The notes under the pieces were generated by a model that saw only the letters and a program-made list of their open reading frames with translations, searched no databases and was not told the origin of the DNA. The position numbers and the translations under genes were made by a program. A DNA stretch of 64,000 nt from Pyronema omphalodes (taxonomy: Eukaryota > Ascomycota > Pezizomycetes > Pezizales > Pyronemataceae), in the NCBI GenBank assembly GCA_024516155.1, contig JAJJXM010000021.1, forward strand, positions 558,001 through 622,000, in the 5' to 3' direction. Shown here one piece after another: positions 11,252 through 22,075 of this stretch (its first letter is position 1; the number at the start of each line of letters is the position of its first letter).

Positions 11252-12161
11252 TCATCGACCATCATCCTCCACCTCTTCCATCTCAACCCTAAACTTTCTC
11301 ACTTCATCATCCACATCCACATCCGGCGCCGCATTGATCCTCGGTACAAACGCACTTCTCAATCCTGCCATTGGGATGGTTGTAGATACCGCCGTCCCTC
11401 CTGCCACTGCCTCCTCAGCAACCTGTCCCTCTACTTCTTCCTCCTCCTCCTCATTATCCTCATCATCATCCGGATGCCCTTCGTACCCCTCCAACTCTCC
11501 TTTCTTTGCCTCTGCGGCAGCTTTTTCAGCCTCTAGCTTCCTCTTAACAGCTACTGGAACAAATGCAGCTGCCTCTTTTCGTAGATCGCGGAGTACAGGC
11601 GCGGATTCGTAGGTGATCTTTGCTTCTTCTCGCTTCTCGCCTGGAAGAGGAGGTAATGGTCCAGGTGGTAGAGGAATATCTTCGACGTCGCTGTCGGTGG
11701 AGTCGGTATCTGTAATTTAATCGTCGTTAGCCATATTCCTCTCCCAGTGACAATAGCCCTTCCAAAATTTCCGGAGTTTCCAGAGTCCACATACCATCCG
11801 CAGCTCCCTCTTTCTCCCCTCCTCCCAACCTCTGCTCCCGCCTCTTCTGTCTCCAATCTCCCTCACCCTGTCCTTTAGGACCGCCCTCATCATCTCTTTT
11901 CCTCTTAACCGGCTCCTTGTCCTCAATACCCATAGCCTTTCTAGCCTTTCTCACCGCCGCCAGATCTCGTTCAAGATCCGCCAATACTTTCTTATTATGT
12001 GCAGTTGCATGGCCGGCCTCAATCGCTTCTTTTAACTCGTCCACTTGTCGTTGTAATCGGTCCGGGTTACGTCTGGAGAGCTTTTCTGTACGCTCTTTTT
12101 GTAGCGCTGCTTTGCCTTTTTTGATTGCTTTTGCCTTTTCGGCTTTGTGGTAGGCTTGCAT
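11252..12161 (-). CDS. WBP11-type (WW-domain-binding protein 11) splicing factor
   Basis: Two exons on the minus strand, 12161-11795 and 11709-11252, are joined by an 85-nt intron (GTATGT...TTACAG) and give 274 aa. The N-terminal half is the Wbp11 signature: a basic block (KAEKAKAIKKGKAALQKER), then RRNPDRLQRQVDELKEAIE and a Lys/Arg-rich linker. After the intron come DTDSTDSDVEDIPLPPGPLPPLP, a Pro-rich WW-ligand-like stretch; a block with YESAPVLRDLRKEAAAFVPVAVKRK; and an acidic tail with GLRSAFVPRIN. WBP11 proteins are nuclear and act in pre-mRNA splicing. The usual Met-Pro-Lys-Glu-Lys-x-x-Asn-Pro start is missing: the first ATG gives Met-Gln-Ala-Tyr-His, and no further ATG lies upstream on this strand for about 258 nt, so a short, unseen first exon is possible. 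No longer start is supported. Confidence 0.85.
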
Positions 12162-14282
12162 TGGAACGGTGGTGGGGGTGCTGGGTGTTGGGTGTTGGGT
12201 GTTGAGGATTATGGATTGGTGATGCCGATGGTGATGGTTATAAGTGGATGTGTGAGTGCGCAATGGCTTCGTGATATATTTCACGGTCGGGTATGCGGGG
12301 TGTTGGTGAGAGTGATCGTGAGGATAAGTGGGTAGACGTGTCGCGCGTTCGTTGTAAAAGTCGTGACGTCGAGCCTTCCTTCCTTAACCTGAGTAACTTT
12401 CGCGTATTGGGCGTTGAAACATATTGTTTCTAAGTTGAATAATGAACTTGCGGTACATAAAGCATTAATTATGTGTGGTAAGTACCGGTCGGCCTCGGCG
12501 TAACAGAATCTGCCTCTTGCCTTTTACCAGAGACAGCCATGCTCCGGGCACTAACGACCGTTATTCAAATCTTTGGAAACCCTATCAGGAACACCTTGTG
12601 TTCAATCCCCTTTTGCTGCGACCTTTTTTTCTTTTATGAATTTTTTTTTTTTTCGAGGATGAATGCCAAGAGAGTAAGAAGCGCATAGAAATATGATTAG
12701 AATCTTTGTATTTTATCCCAATTCATCATTAATATGTTTATTTTTTTCCAAAATTATATGATTTGTGTATTTTTTTTACCTTTCATTGGGTGCTGTTGCC
12801 GTCGCTCTCGATCTCGCCAACAAGCCAGTATCAAACCCGCGTATCCACGGCGTAGCCTTCATCCCGACAATTTACGCCGCACGGCGCACGGAGCACGCAG
12901 CGAGGTCATCGTGCCACGGTGTCCTCCACTTGAGCCTCTCAGAAACCCCAACCCACTCGGCCAAAATTTGTCTTGGCGGCCTCTATAAAAGCCCACCATC
13001 CTTCCCATCCTTTTTGTTCCTCATACTTACCTTGATGCGACTTCCCAGCTCACGAATTGGGAAGCTCCAAAGACTGGGCCCTCATTGCACTGCGAGGGTA
13101 TCTGGTCTCTGCGAAATGTCTTAGGATGTTTCGGCGTCACAATTTTTGATTTCTACCTTTTTTTCTGTGTTGACGTTTTGGTCTGGCTTTGGCGAGATCA
13201 TGAAGTCTTTTGGAGTTACAGAGGAGTAGGTGCTGGGAAGGGTTGTAGATAGAGCTTGGATGGCTTGTAGATAGAGGTTGATCGTGAATTATACGCGTTG
13301 CTGTGAAATTGAGATGAAATACTGCCTTCGTATGATCAATTGACGCGACCGTGATATGCGCAAGTCCTTCACGGTCGCGTATTCTTCCCTCCATCTTGCT
13401 TGCTCGCGCGTGTTCCACGCGACTAAACAATCACCGGCTCTATGAGCGAAACCATTCATCGCGTCTTTCACCCACATCTTCGCTGTGCACATCTTCAACT
13501 TCATGATTCCTCCACGCACAAACAGGCTTGTCCCAGTATGCATACCTGTGTCATGGTGGACCCCTTCTCCTCACTGTAACAATTTGACACGATCATATGT
13601 AGGCAACCCATCAACCCGCAGTTTCATCTATCCGTAACCCAACAACCTCCGAATTGCTGTGACGCTGGTCGAAGTATATTGAAGGTTATCGAAGCTCATC
13701 GGAGTGGTCGGCAACGAATACAGCCCTTTAGTCCATGATACACTTGAAGCCTACTCTATATCTCGTGTCCTTCATTGATCCAGTCTCGTTAAGGTTTATA
13801 TATAATCCCTGGTGCGTTCAGAGAGTTCTAGGGAAGTTATAATGCGCTTGTTTTGTGGAGTTTATATACAGACAAGCAGAGTCAGCTGAAGCTGTCTGAT
13901 GTAACACCCGGAAGATCTAGAATGGATTTTATCTAGATTGTGGTGAATTGTAACTACTGCTTTGTCCGTGTATGTAATGTGACAATGCTGTGTGGAACGA
14001 GATGTAGTCAGATGGTATCACTCGCTGGTTTAGAGATATTTCAAGTGGTGGATATTTGTGAAAGAGGTTAATAGAGCATGTGGAATTTTAGGAGTTTTTT
14101 TGGCACTCGTTTTTACTAATAATACAGCGGTCATCTGAGAATGCTTTTTCAGATCCAGAAGCTAAAGGCTCCAGAATTTGGTAGATTGATATCACGATGG
14201 TTTTAACTAAAGACGTGTAATATGGAAAGAAGAGAGTATAAAGGTAGGGTCAAATGCCCGGTCTAAACCGAGTCTGGTAGAA
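12162..14282. other. Intergenic region with a short hairpin
   Basis: This lies upstream of the WBP11-like gene and downstream of the nucleotidyltransferase gene, both on the minus strand. The first part must hold the WBP11 promoter. Between 12780 and 13560 the composition is less repetitive and a 12-bp inverted repeat is present (13343-13380). Frames such as 12765-13124 (+) and 13137-13430 (-) match nothing I recognise. It may be a decayed element. No gene is supported. Confidence 0.55.
13343..13380. repeat. Perfect 12-bp inverted repeat (hairpin)
   Basis: ACGCGACCGTGA at 13343-13354 and its exact complement TCACGGTCGCGT at 13369-13380 are separated by 14 nt. The arms are GC-rich in an otherwise AT-leaning region. 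It could be a dyad binding site or part of a degenerate element. Confidence 0.85.
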
Positions 14283-15635
14283 TTATTTGGTATCTTTTTT
14301 CTTCTTACCTGCCTTTGGATTTTTTGCCATTGTTGGCAGTATAACCCTTCGATAAGACGGGTTAGGAACCCCCTTCTTTGCTATTTCTTTTTGCTTTGCT
14401 ACCATCAACATTCTATCCCTCTTAGAATTCTTTAACCCCGCCGCCTCCACATCACCATGCACAAACCAATCCACCGCCTTGTCAAATGGTAATCCCGGAC
14501 CCTCTCTTTCCAAATCTATCAACAACTTCTCCATCATCTCCCTCATGTCCTCGCATCTTGCGGTCCATTTTCCAACAGAATGCATTCTCTCCACCGGATC
14601 CCAAAAACTCACGTATCTTCTTATGTTTGGATTGTTCTGAAGATATTCATGCTTAGGGCCCATTGTGTATGAACCCGTCTTTCCAGTATGTACCGAAATA
14701 GTCCCTCTCCTTACATCATCACTAATCAAATACTTCAACCATAGTTTCAAAACAAAATCTATAGTTGCGGTTTGCTTCGTCCGTCGGTCAAGATTAGCGG
14801 CATTTATAGCCGCAACCAAACTCAACATCAACCCATAATTTCCCAATCCACCAGTCCATTCATAAGCCAAACCATTAACCAGACACCAAGATTTCAGCAA
14901 CATAATAGCTTCCACAGCACCTGTTGTTTCGCTGAATTTCTCCCGAAGATATGGTGCGCTAAGCGAAACTGGTTGGAGCGCTTGAGATGTCAAATCTACT
15001 GATAACTCCCGCCCTGGAATGTTGGAGTAGTTGTAGCGAAGTAATTTAATCCCTCTAACTTCGGTGAATTGCTCGCTGTTGGCTGTGTATAGGTTCTGCT
15101 CGCGGTTGGCTTCGAGAAGCGTTGTAGTCCAGCCTTCCGGTGCTAGGTTCTTGCTGAGATCGCTGTTGAATAAAAAGGATGGTCGCAAAAAGTGTGTTCC
15201 AGTGGCGAAAGGATGGCTTATGGGTCTTTTTGTCGGCGGGCGTTCGGGAAACGTTGAGACGGGATCAACAGCGGGAGTCTCTGCAGGGTCGACGGCGGTG
15301 CCTGTAGTGGCCGAAGATGCAATGGGAGATGCGGAGGTAGGTTCGTTTGTTGCCGTTGGAGGCGTATCCGGGGTCCCAATTACAGAGGCATCTGTTACAG
15401 CCGGAGCCTTCTTTTCTTTCTCCGTTTTAGGCGGAGGAAACGAGAGTACCAAGTCGATATCGCTATTCCTCAATGCCGAACCGATAGCGAAAGATCCGAT
15501 AGTGAAAAGCTTCGATTCAGGCCATAACTTTTTCGTAATCGCTTGTTGCTTTTCGAATAGTTCATGGCGTATTGCGTAGAGTTCGCGAGGTAGCGCTATC
15601 TTTTGCGCAAGCTGTAAAAGTGAATGTGAGGACAT
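14283..15635 (-). CDS. Non-canonical poly(A) polymerase / nucleotidyltransferase (Trf4/Cid1 type)
   Basis: A single-exon reading frame of 450 aa. Residues 47-64 (GSFAIGSALRNSDIDLVL) are the Gly-Ser plus Asp-x-Asp motif of the polymerase beta superfamily, with metal-binding Asp59 and Asp61. The likely third carboxylate is Asp214 in ELSVDLTSQ. A PAP/25A-associated-type central region follows (AIMLLKSWCLVNGL, GGLGNYGLML), and a basic C-terminus with KAGKKKKDTK could be a nuclear or RNA-binding tail. About 100 residues rich in Pro, Thr, Ala and Ser (about 66-165) separate the catalytic Asp pair from the third Asp, much longer than the usual loop. Such enzymes add A or U to RNA 3' ends; the nucleotide and target cannot be told here. 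It could also be a terminal uridylyltransferase. The start is the ATG closest to the conserved block. Confidence 0.85.
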   Translation of the reverse strand: MSSHSLLQLAQKIALPRELYAIRHELFEKQQAITKKLWPESKLFTIGSFAIGSALRNSDIDLVLSFPPPKTEKEKKAPAVTDASVIGTPDTPPTATNEPTSASPIASSATTGTAVDPAETPAVDPVSTFPERPPTKRPISHPFATGTHFLRPSFLFNSDLSKNLAPEGWTTTLLEANREQNLYTANSEQFTEVRGIKLLRYNYSNIPGRELSVDLTSQALQPVSLSAPYLREKFSETTGAVEAIMLLKSWCLVNGLAYEWTGGLGNYGLMLSLVAAINAANLDRRTKQTATIDFVLKLWLKYLISDDVRRGTISVHTGKTGSYTMGPKHEYLQNNPNIRRYVSFWDPVERMHSVGKWTARCEDMREMMEKLLIDLEREGPGLPFDKAVDWFVHGDVEAAGLKNSKRDRMLMVAKQKEIAKKGVPNPSYRRVILPTMAKNPKAGKKKKDTK

Positions 15636-17331
15636 CGAGACTGCATTGTGAAAGAGCGGAGGGCGTAGATGCTGGGAGATCTTATGCTACGTTTCTTACC
15701 CCTCCACGCGTGGCGCGCTAGATCGCGCGATTAGGAATACATAATCACGTGGCTGTGCTGTGTTTTCTCGCTTCAGCTTGGCGCTTCTTGTAGTAGTCTA
15801 TGTGCCGGTGTCAGCGATTAGGGTAAACGGGAATATTAACACACCTCAACTGGTTAATTTTTCAAGGAGGCGGTGTTCTTGATCTCGCTTCGTAACAAAT
15901 TTTATGTATATCATGAAATATCACACCACGTTACCAGCCAGGACCACCGGGTCATACCTAAATTACACCCACTTCCTCGCTTCAATGCCTTTCCGGGGCT
16001 TCCTGAATTTCTACAAAGTCAAACTGGTTATTCTTTTAATCCATAAAGATGAGAAATATATATAATTCTTCTAAAGCTTACTGCCTGAACGTATGCATAT
16101 CACTACAGAGGTGCTCCAGAGGAGAAATAACCATTTCCGAGCCATTCTTCTGATAATTCGCCTCGGTGCGACTCATCAGATGCAGTGGGTAGACTATTTC
16201 TCGGGGACAAGAATTCCGCTAGAGGAGTGTTGCTATCTAAAGGATTTATCAACTAGTAATATTAATGTGCATATCTCTGATGTTTCAACCTTAATCTGAC
16301 AAAACGCACCTGGAGAACCCGGAGTAAGAACAGTTACGCTCGCTGTAAGAGATACCCAATAACACAAACTCTAGAATAGTGTGAATACCACTAGACTTTC
16401 GTTTAAACCATACCCTTACAGAGTGAATTCTAAACGATATTCACCCCACGATTTGGTTGTAAACTCGCGAAATTTTCGTGCCAATCCAACCATATGTGGT
16501 CTGACTTATAAACACATCTTATGCTTCCTAATTCAAACTCGCAGTATCAACTTCGCGACAGTCAAAACCCCAAACTTCACCACACTGCGGTTTATGTTGG
16601 ATACAAGTGTATTTCCGTAATTCCAGGTTGAATGTGAGATAAAAGAACAAATACAAGATATTGATTATTCAGGACCGAGCCAGCGTCCTATGAGATGTAT
16701 CTATATAAGTTACATAAGCGTGGAATTACTCCCGCCGGGATCGTGCACAATGCATCTTTACCGTACCCTGTCGACGTTGACCTTGACGTTAACGTCTTCA
16801 ACATTCAACTTGGTTGCAACCTCCCCGGCTCCCACCAATCACAAGATTCGGGCATTAACTTGATCCTCGCGCTTTATTTCATTTGGCAAATTTGTGTAAC
16901 CGATCCATTCAATGAACAAACCCTGCCAAGGCCGTAAGAAGTAAAGAGGCTTCATTCTTTGTCGAGTATCAGTGATATTCAATAGAATACAGTTGTCTAA
17001 AACTAATCCGAATAGTTTCAACATGATAAAGCTTCAGAATGAACAGGAGGGATACTTAAGATCCGATAAGGCGGCTATCTATCGATCTGGCTATCGATAA
17101 AGAATATTCATACCTAGCCCTATATGCCTTCGACTTGATGCATGATCCATAATCTATAATTTTTTTCAACTCTCAATTACATCTATAATTACATCTGAAT
17201 CTACATCTCAACCGCATTATTATTCCTTCTCAATTAAATCAATATTCTCACCCCCCAGTGCCACATCCCATCTCATAGCTCCCCAGATTTAATTTCATTT
17301 CCTCAAGCCGACTTTACTTATCTACAACATC
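15636..17331. other. Divergent intergenic region (shared upstream region)
   Basis: This lies between the divergent nucleotidyltransferase (-) and Ser/Lys-rich (+) genes, so it holds both promoters. It is AT-rich with no obvious long repeats. Small frames (16093-16299, 16381-16620, 16695-16937) show no recognisable domain. No gene is supported. Confidence 0.55.
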
Positions 17332-18324
17332 ATGTATTTACCCCATCTAACCAATCAAACCCCTCAGGAGGGTGATACCCGGTACTCATCTCATCAAGTA
17401 TCTTCTCCTCATATAGACTATTCGGATTCTTCGGAACCTCATTCCGACTTCCAGGCATGTCCACGCGCACCAGAGGTTATGAGGGATTGCGCTGGTGCTG
17501 GACAGATAATCATGAAGCATGGCAAGCTTAACTACAGTTATGTTTATAGTCCATCTTCGCAGTATGAAGCTGAAGATTCTTCTGTTTCGCAATATACGGC
17601 TTCATCATCATCATTATCTGGATCAGAAAACTTCTCCTCTAAGCCCTCCAAGTCCCGGAAATCCCAGAAGTCCCGAAAATCCTCCAAGTCACGAAAATCC
17701 CAGCAGTCGCGAACCCAGCGATCTCCCTCACCATCACCATCATATTCCAGCAACAGTTCCTATTGCGACGACTGGAAATACTTCTCAGATGGCTATTCAG
17801 AATACTCACAAGACATCCACTGTTATCCCCCCCGCAAATCTATTTCAAAAACTTCCTCGCATTCTGTTGCATGTGCATCAAAACGCCGGGGTTCAATTCC
17901 TGCATTCACAATCCCCGATACTAAGAATCAAGACAAACTTTCAGAAAAGTTACGGGAGCAAAGGAAGATAGAGAAGAAAATAGATAAAGTAATGAAAAAG
18001 GAGATGGTGATGATTAAGAATCAGAAGAAGAAGGAGAAGAGAGATATTGGATTTTGGAAGAATCTTGCTGGGGGCTGTTTTGGCGGGGAGGGAAGGGATT
18101 ATGTGACGTCTGGGGGATCCGGTTCTGGGTATTATACTGCTGCTAGGAAATGTGAAAGTATGTCTAAGGATGATGAGGAGGAAGAAGGATCAAAGAATAG
18201 AGAGGAGAAGATACGGAACAGGAAAAGCAAAAGCAAAGCAAAGATGGGGATTTTAGGGAATGCGATGGATCCGGGTGAAAAGGGGGCCTATATGGCGATT
18301 AGTAGAAGTTCTTTTATGGGTTGA
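17332..18324 (+). CDS. Uncharacterised Ser/Lys-rich basic protein
   Basis: A single open frame of 330 aa starts at an ATG 5' of MYLPHLTNQ. I do not recognise a family. It opens with a polar region (about 1-90), then a Ser/Lys/Arg repeat where SRKSQ- or SRKSS-type units recur about five times (about 105-130), a Ser/Pro patch, and a Lys/Glu-rich helical segment near 195-235 that could form a coiled coil (EKLREQRKIEKKIDKVMKK). A Gly-rich stretch with WKNLAGGCFGGEGRDY follows, then a charged tail ending near MAISRSSFMG. No signal peptide or membrane segment is visible. The SR-like repeats suggest phosphorylation or nucleic-acid contacts, but this is inference. Composition and length exceed chance for this AT-rich DNA, so I consider it a real gene. 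Confidence 0.65.
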   Translation: MYLPHLTNQTPQEGDTRYSSHQVSSPHIDYSDSSEPHSDFQACPRAPEVMRDCAGAGQIIMKHGKLNYSYVYSPSSQYEAEDSSVSQYTASSSSLSGSENFSSKPSKSRKSQKSRKSSKSRKSQQSRTQRSPSPSPSYSSNSSYCDDWKYFSDGYSEYSQDIHCYPPRKSISKTSSHSVACASKRRGSIPAFTIPDTKNQDKLSEKLREQRKIEKKIDKVMKKEMVMIKNQKKKEKRDIGFWKNLAGGCFGGEGRDYVTSGGSGSGYYTAARKCESMSKDDEEEEGSKNREEKIRNRKSKSKAKMGILGNAMDPGEKGAYMAISRSSFMG

Positions 18325-21300
18325 TACGGTGGATTGGTTAATTGCGGCGGAAGTGTGTTAAATGGATTTACAGGATGAAGAATTTCAAGGTTACTCGAGG
18401 CTTACTCTTTGAAGTTTGGATACATTAGTATTATATATATTTCAAGCTGCCAAAGTTTTGGGTTCTTCTTTTTGGCTATCTTGGTTTTATTAGAAGTTTA
18501 CGGATTTTTTTTTACGGAATTACGGAATTACGGAGTTACGGAGTTATATACATCGGTTGGGTCACGCTAGACATAGAAAATCACTCCTTTGTACATTCTC
18601 TATCTTTTCATTCTTATCTATATTATCACGTTATACACCCAATACACATAATATTGCAGTTCCCCTAACCATATTTGAGCATAAGATTCCACATTTTTTT
18701 CCTCTCTATTATCTGATTATCTAGTCATTCATTGTTAGAATACTGTATAGTAGTAGTAGAACACGGGGAGTTAGACATACAGTATATGGTCACCATACTC
18801 CTGATTGCACCTATCATATTATTTCTCCGCGGATATCTGCAAGCTCGCTTATAAAAAAAGAAACAAGAATAGAATCTTCCTTTATTCCCCAAGACACGGT
18901 TCCTCTAAGTTTTCGACATATTCTGCTAGTATAGAGACTTAGCTACCTAGATGATGCACGGGTAAGACTTCGTAGTTTCCAGAACACCCCCCCCACTCCC
19001 TTCTCCTGCCTTTCATTCCCGCTGTTTGCACGGCGAACCCGAAGGCTTAAAGACAGACTCGAGGACAAATTCAAAGACAGACTCGAAGACAGACCCAAAG
19101 ACTTATTTATTCTACCGACTTACTGATTCTGCCGACCTACTTATTCTATATATTCCAATGGAAAAAATGAACGAATGAATCCGGATGCCTCGGCATTGTC
19201 TCACCGGATATATATATCATAATCATGATCATACCGAGCCGGCTAGCCACCATGGTACTGGATCGCGACTTGACTCGACTCGACTTGACTTGACTCAGAT
19301 TCGGATTCAGATTTTAGCAAGACTCAGTGTTACGTTTTAATATGTACATGTACCTACTACTTACGTCAGTAAGGTTTTGTTCTGTTTGTATTTTTGTTCT
19401 GTACTCTCTTTTTATAGGTGTTAAGTATGTACATATCCTTTGTAATGTGCTGTATTCATCGTGCTGTACTGTTACTGTACTGTACTGTGCTGTGATATGT
19501 TCTAGTTACGATGAGCTGTACCTGTTTCACTCATTTGACTGTGGTGTGTTTCAGTAACTATGTCTAAGATCATGAGATGGACCCTTTATATCCTTTATAT
19601 CCTTTTTATCCTTTTTATCGGCGTTTCATAAGTTATCTATCATAATCTAATAAATTGTATATATATGATGGCATATCGAGAGGTGTGATGCCTTGCCAAC
19701 TCAAGAGACATCTATGATCTATGCTTTAGAATATTTTGTGATACATTGTGTGTGATACATTGTGATACATACAGTTAGGTTATTTATGAGATGGACTGTA
19801 GGACTCAGAAGGGAGCTAAGTGGGTTAGATAGTTCAGGTTACACTGGTTACACTGTTACACCGGTGGTTTATGGAATGAAAAATATATTAACCTACCTGC
19901 TCTGCCTGCCTACCTGCCTGCCTATGTACCTGCCGGTTTTGCGTGACAGTGACAGTGACAGTGACGGTAACAGTGACTTTAATAAATAACAACAATAACA
20001 AAACCTTGGTAACTTTCATGCGACCTTTATTTTGTAACTCACTATCTTGCGACCCACCTAAATTATGCAAGGTAACCTTTTACCCTGCCTATTGCGACCT
20101 CAACCATGGCATCGTGTAGTAACCTGTTACCTCCAAATGTAACCTAACCCGACGTAACTTTAACTCTAACCTGACACCAACCCACATGGAATTATGCACA
20201 TTGTATCATTGTGCACATCGTATATTGTACCGTATTGATATTGGTGTTGTTTATTATGGAGTCTGGAGCTAGGTACAAAAAATACATAGTATATACATAG
20301 CCTCTGGTGATCTGTTATGTTCCTAGACGAACCATGTTTTTTTTGATTATGATCTTTGTTCTGTGTATGTGTAAGTTATGGATGCATGTATGTAAGTCTA
20401 AGGTATGTATCCATGAAACATCGCAACCCCCCACGGTGAACCAAAATATCAAAATGAAACAAAAACAACGTACATCGACCTCGATATCAACATCAACATG
20501 GCGATGGAACCAAGAAGAATAAGAACCAGAAACACAACAACCACCGAGTCCTACTATGTAACATCACAGTAGGCACTAGATGGGGATAGGTGACCTAAAT
20601 GTTACTATGTTACTGAACCCCCATTTTGTATGCTTGCTTGCTTCTTCCCCCCTCGCTCAAGCAAGTACTTATCCGATACCCTGTACACCGTAGCTGTATC
20701 TGTACCTCATTATCAAGACAACTTTGGCAACGCTAACTTCAAGTCCCAAAAGTTTCCAGTCTCAAATACAAATGTAGCTTGCCAGGCAGGCAGACTGCAT
20801 TTTCTTTGACTTTGACTTGGGTATTGTAGCGTGGGTTTACCAGTGTAACATAGACCCAGACCCCCCGCAACCCCACCCCACGCTTAATCAAAAGTTCTCC
20901 CAAAGTAAATCGCCAAAATCCCCTGAAAAGCCTACATAGTTTACATAACCTACATACGTAGCGTAGTACTCACATAATACACTCCAGTAACCATACACAC
21001 CATATACTTTTACCATCTACACCATCCATCATCCCATAATACATATAAAAATCATGTATATACACAGTTCCTGACTACGCTGCACTCCGCTACCCGGTGT
21101 CTTGAAAGTTTTGGTTTATATTTATATAGTAACAGTACAGTATAGTAATAAACTTACAGTGCATGATTTATGATTTATGATAACGGAAGTTTACATGAAA
21201 GAAAAAGAAGTGCATTTTTTGTCTTCTGTCGGAAGTGGTTAGGGGAAAGCTTTAGAAGTAGGATATCCGGATGCCGTAGGGGGACATACGGGGGATAACT

Positions 21301-21891
21301 ACTTTACCTTTTTAACATATAATACAATACAGAGGATAACTACTTACCGAAGATGGGAAGAAGATGGGAAGTATAAGTAAGGTATTATCTATTAATGATC
21401 ACTAACCCACCAAGTAAAGGATAGAACAGGACAGGATAAAATAGGTAGGAATACGCGTGGGTATCTAGAGCTAGCTAGGTAATGTATGCCCACCCACTCC
21501 CACCCCCCACACCTCCGGGATCGCCATACGCTCCCCCGAAACCGAACCGGTATACTGGGTCATGGGTCAGGTTGGACGGGTAATCTACAATGCATACATA
21601 TGCAGGTTACATGGGGGTGGGGGTGGGGTGTTTGTACGATGACGTATTTGCACTTTTCATGTCATGTTTTTAATTTCCAATCTTAATCTCAATCTCAATC
21701 TGGTTGTTTCGATCGATGAGGGGTTAGAATTTGTTCTATTATACCTAGGTTATCAGGGGATTCAGGGCACCATATACAGATAGATAGGAGGTAATAGGTA
21801 GGTCATTGTACTGGCTGACTGGGTATGTATGCGTGAGTTTATGTTTGATGAATCAAATGAATCGCTGTCCATCACATCACATCACATCAGA

Positions 21892-22071
21892 CCCCCCCCC
21901 CCCCCCCCCCTTTTTTTTTTTTTTTTGTTGTTCAGTTATGATCATTGCGTCACAAGTAGCACCCTAGAGATTAGCACCATCGGCGGAATTTATCGAAAGC
22001 TTGATCTTCATTTTGATCGAACTTTCATTCATCAACCCATGTAAAAAAAAAAAAGGGGGGGGGGGGGGGGG
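21892..22071. repeat. Inverted homopolymer arms: C19-T16 ... A12-G17
   Basis: A run of 19 C followed by 16 T (21892-21926) is mirrored on the other side of about 116 nt by 12 A followed by 17 G (22043-22071). The two blocks are reverse complements and could form a long hairpin. The enclosed segment carries the left copy of the 59-nt direct repeat. Confidence 0.9.
21974..22032 (+). repeat. 59-nt direct repeat, left copy
   Basis: Starts GCACCATCGG and ends ACTTTCATTCAT. By my alignment 51 of 59 positions match the copy at 24283-24341 in the same orientation. The copies lie 2.3 kb apart, as relics of an element's ends or of a duplication would. Confidence 0.85.
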
Positions 22072-22075
22072 TGTT

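Noticed and set aside
19840..20170. Possible interstitial telomere-like repeats (GTAACCT/GTTAC-rich)
   Set aside because: Units are irregular and do not match the TTAGGG fungal telomere repeat; it is low-complexity only.
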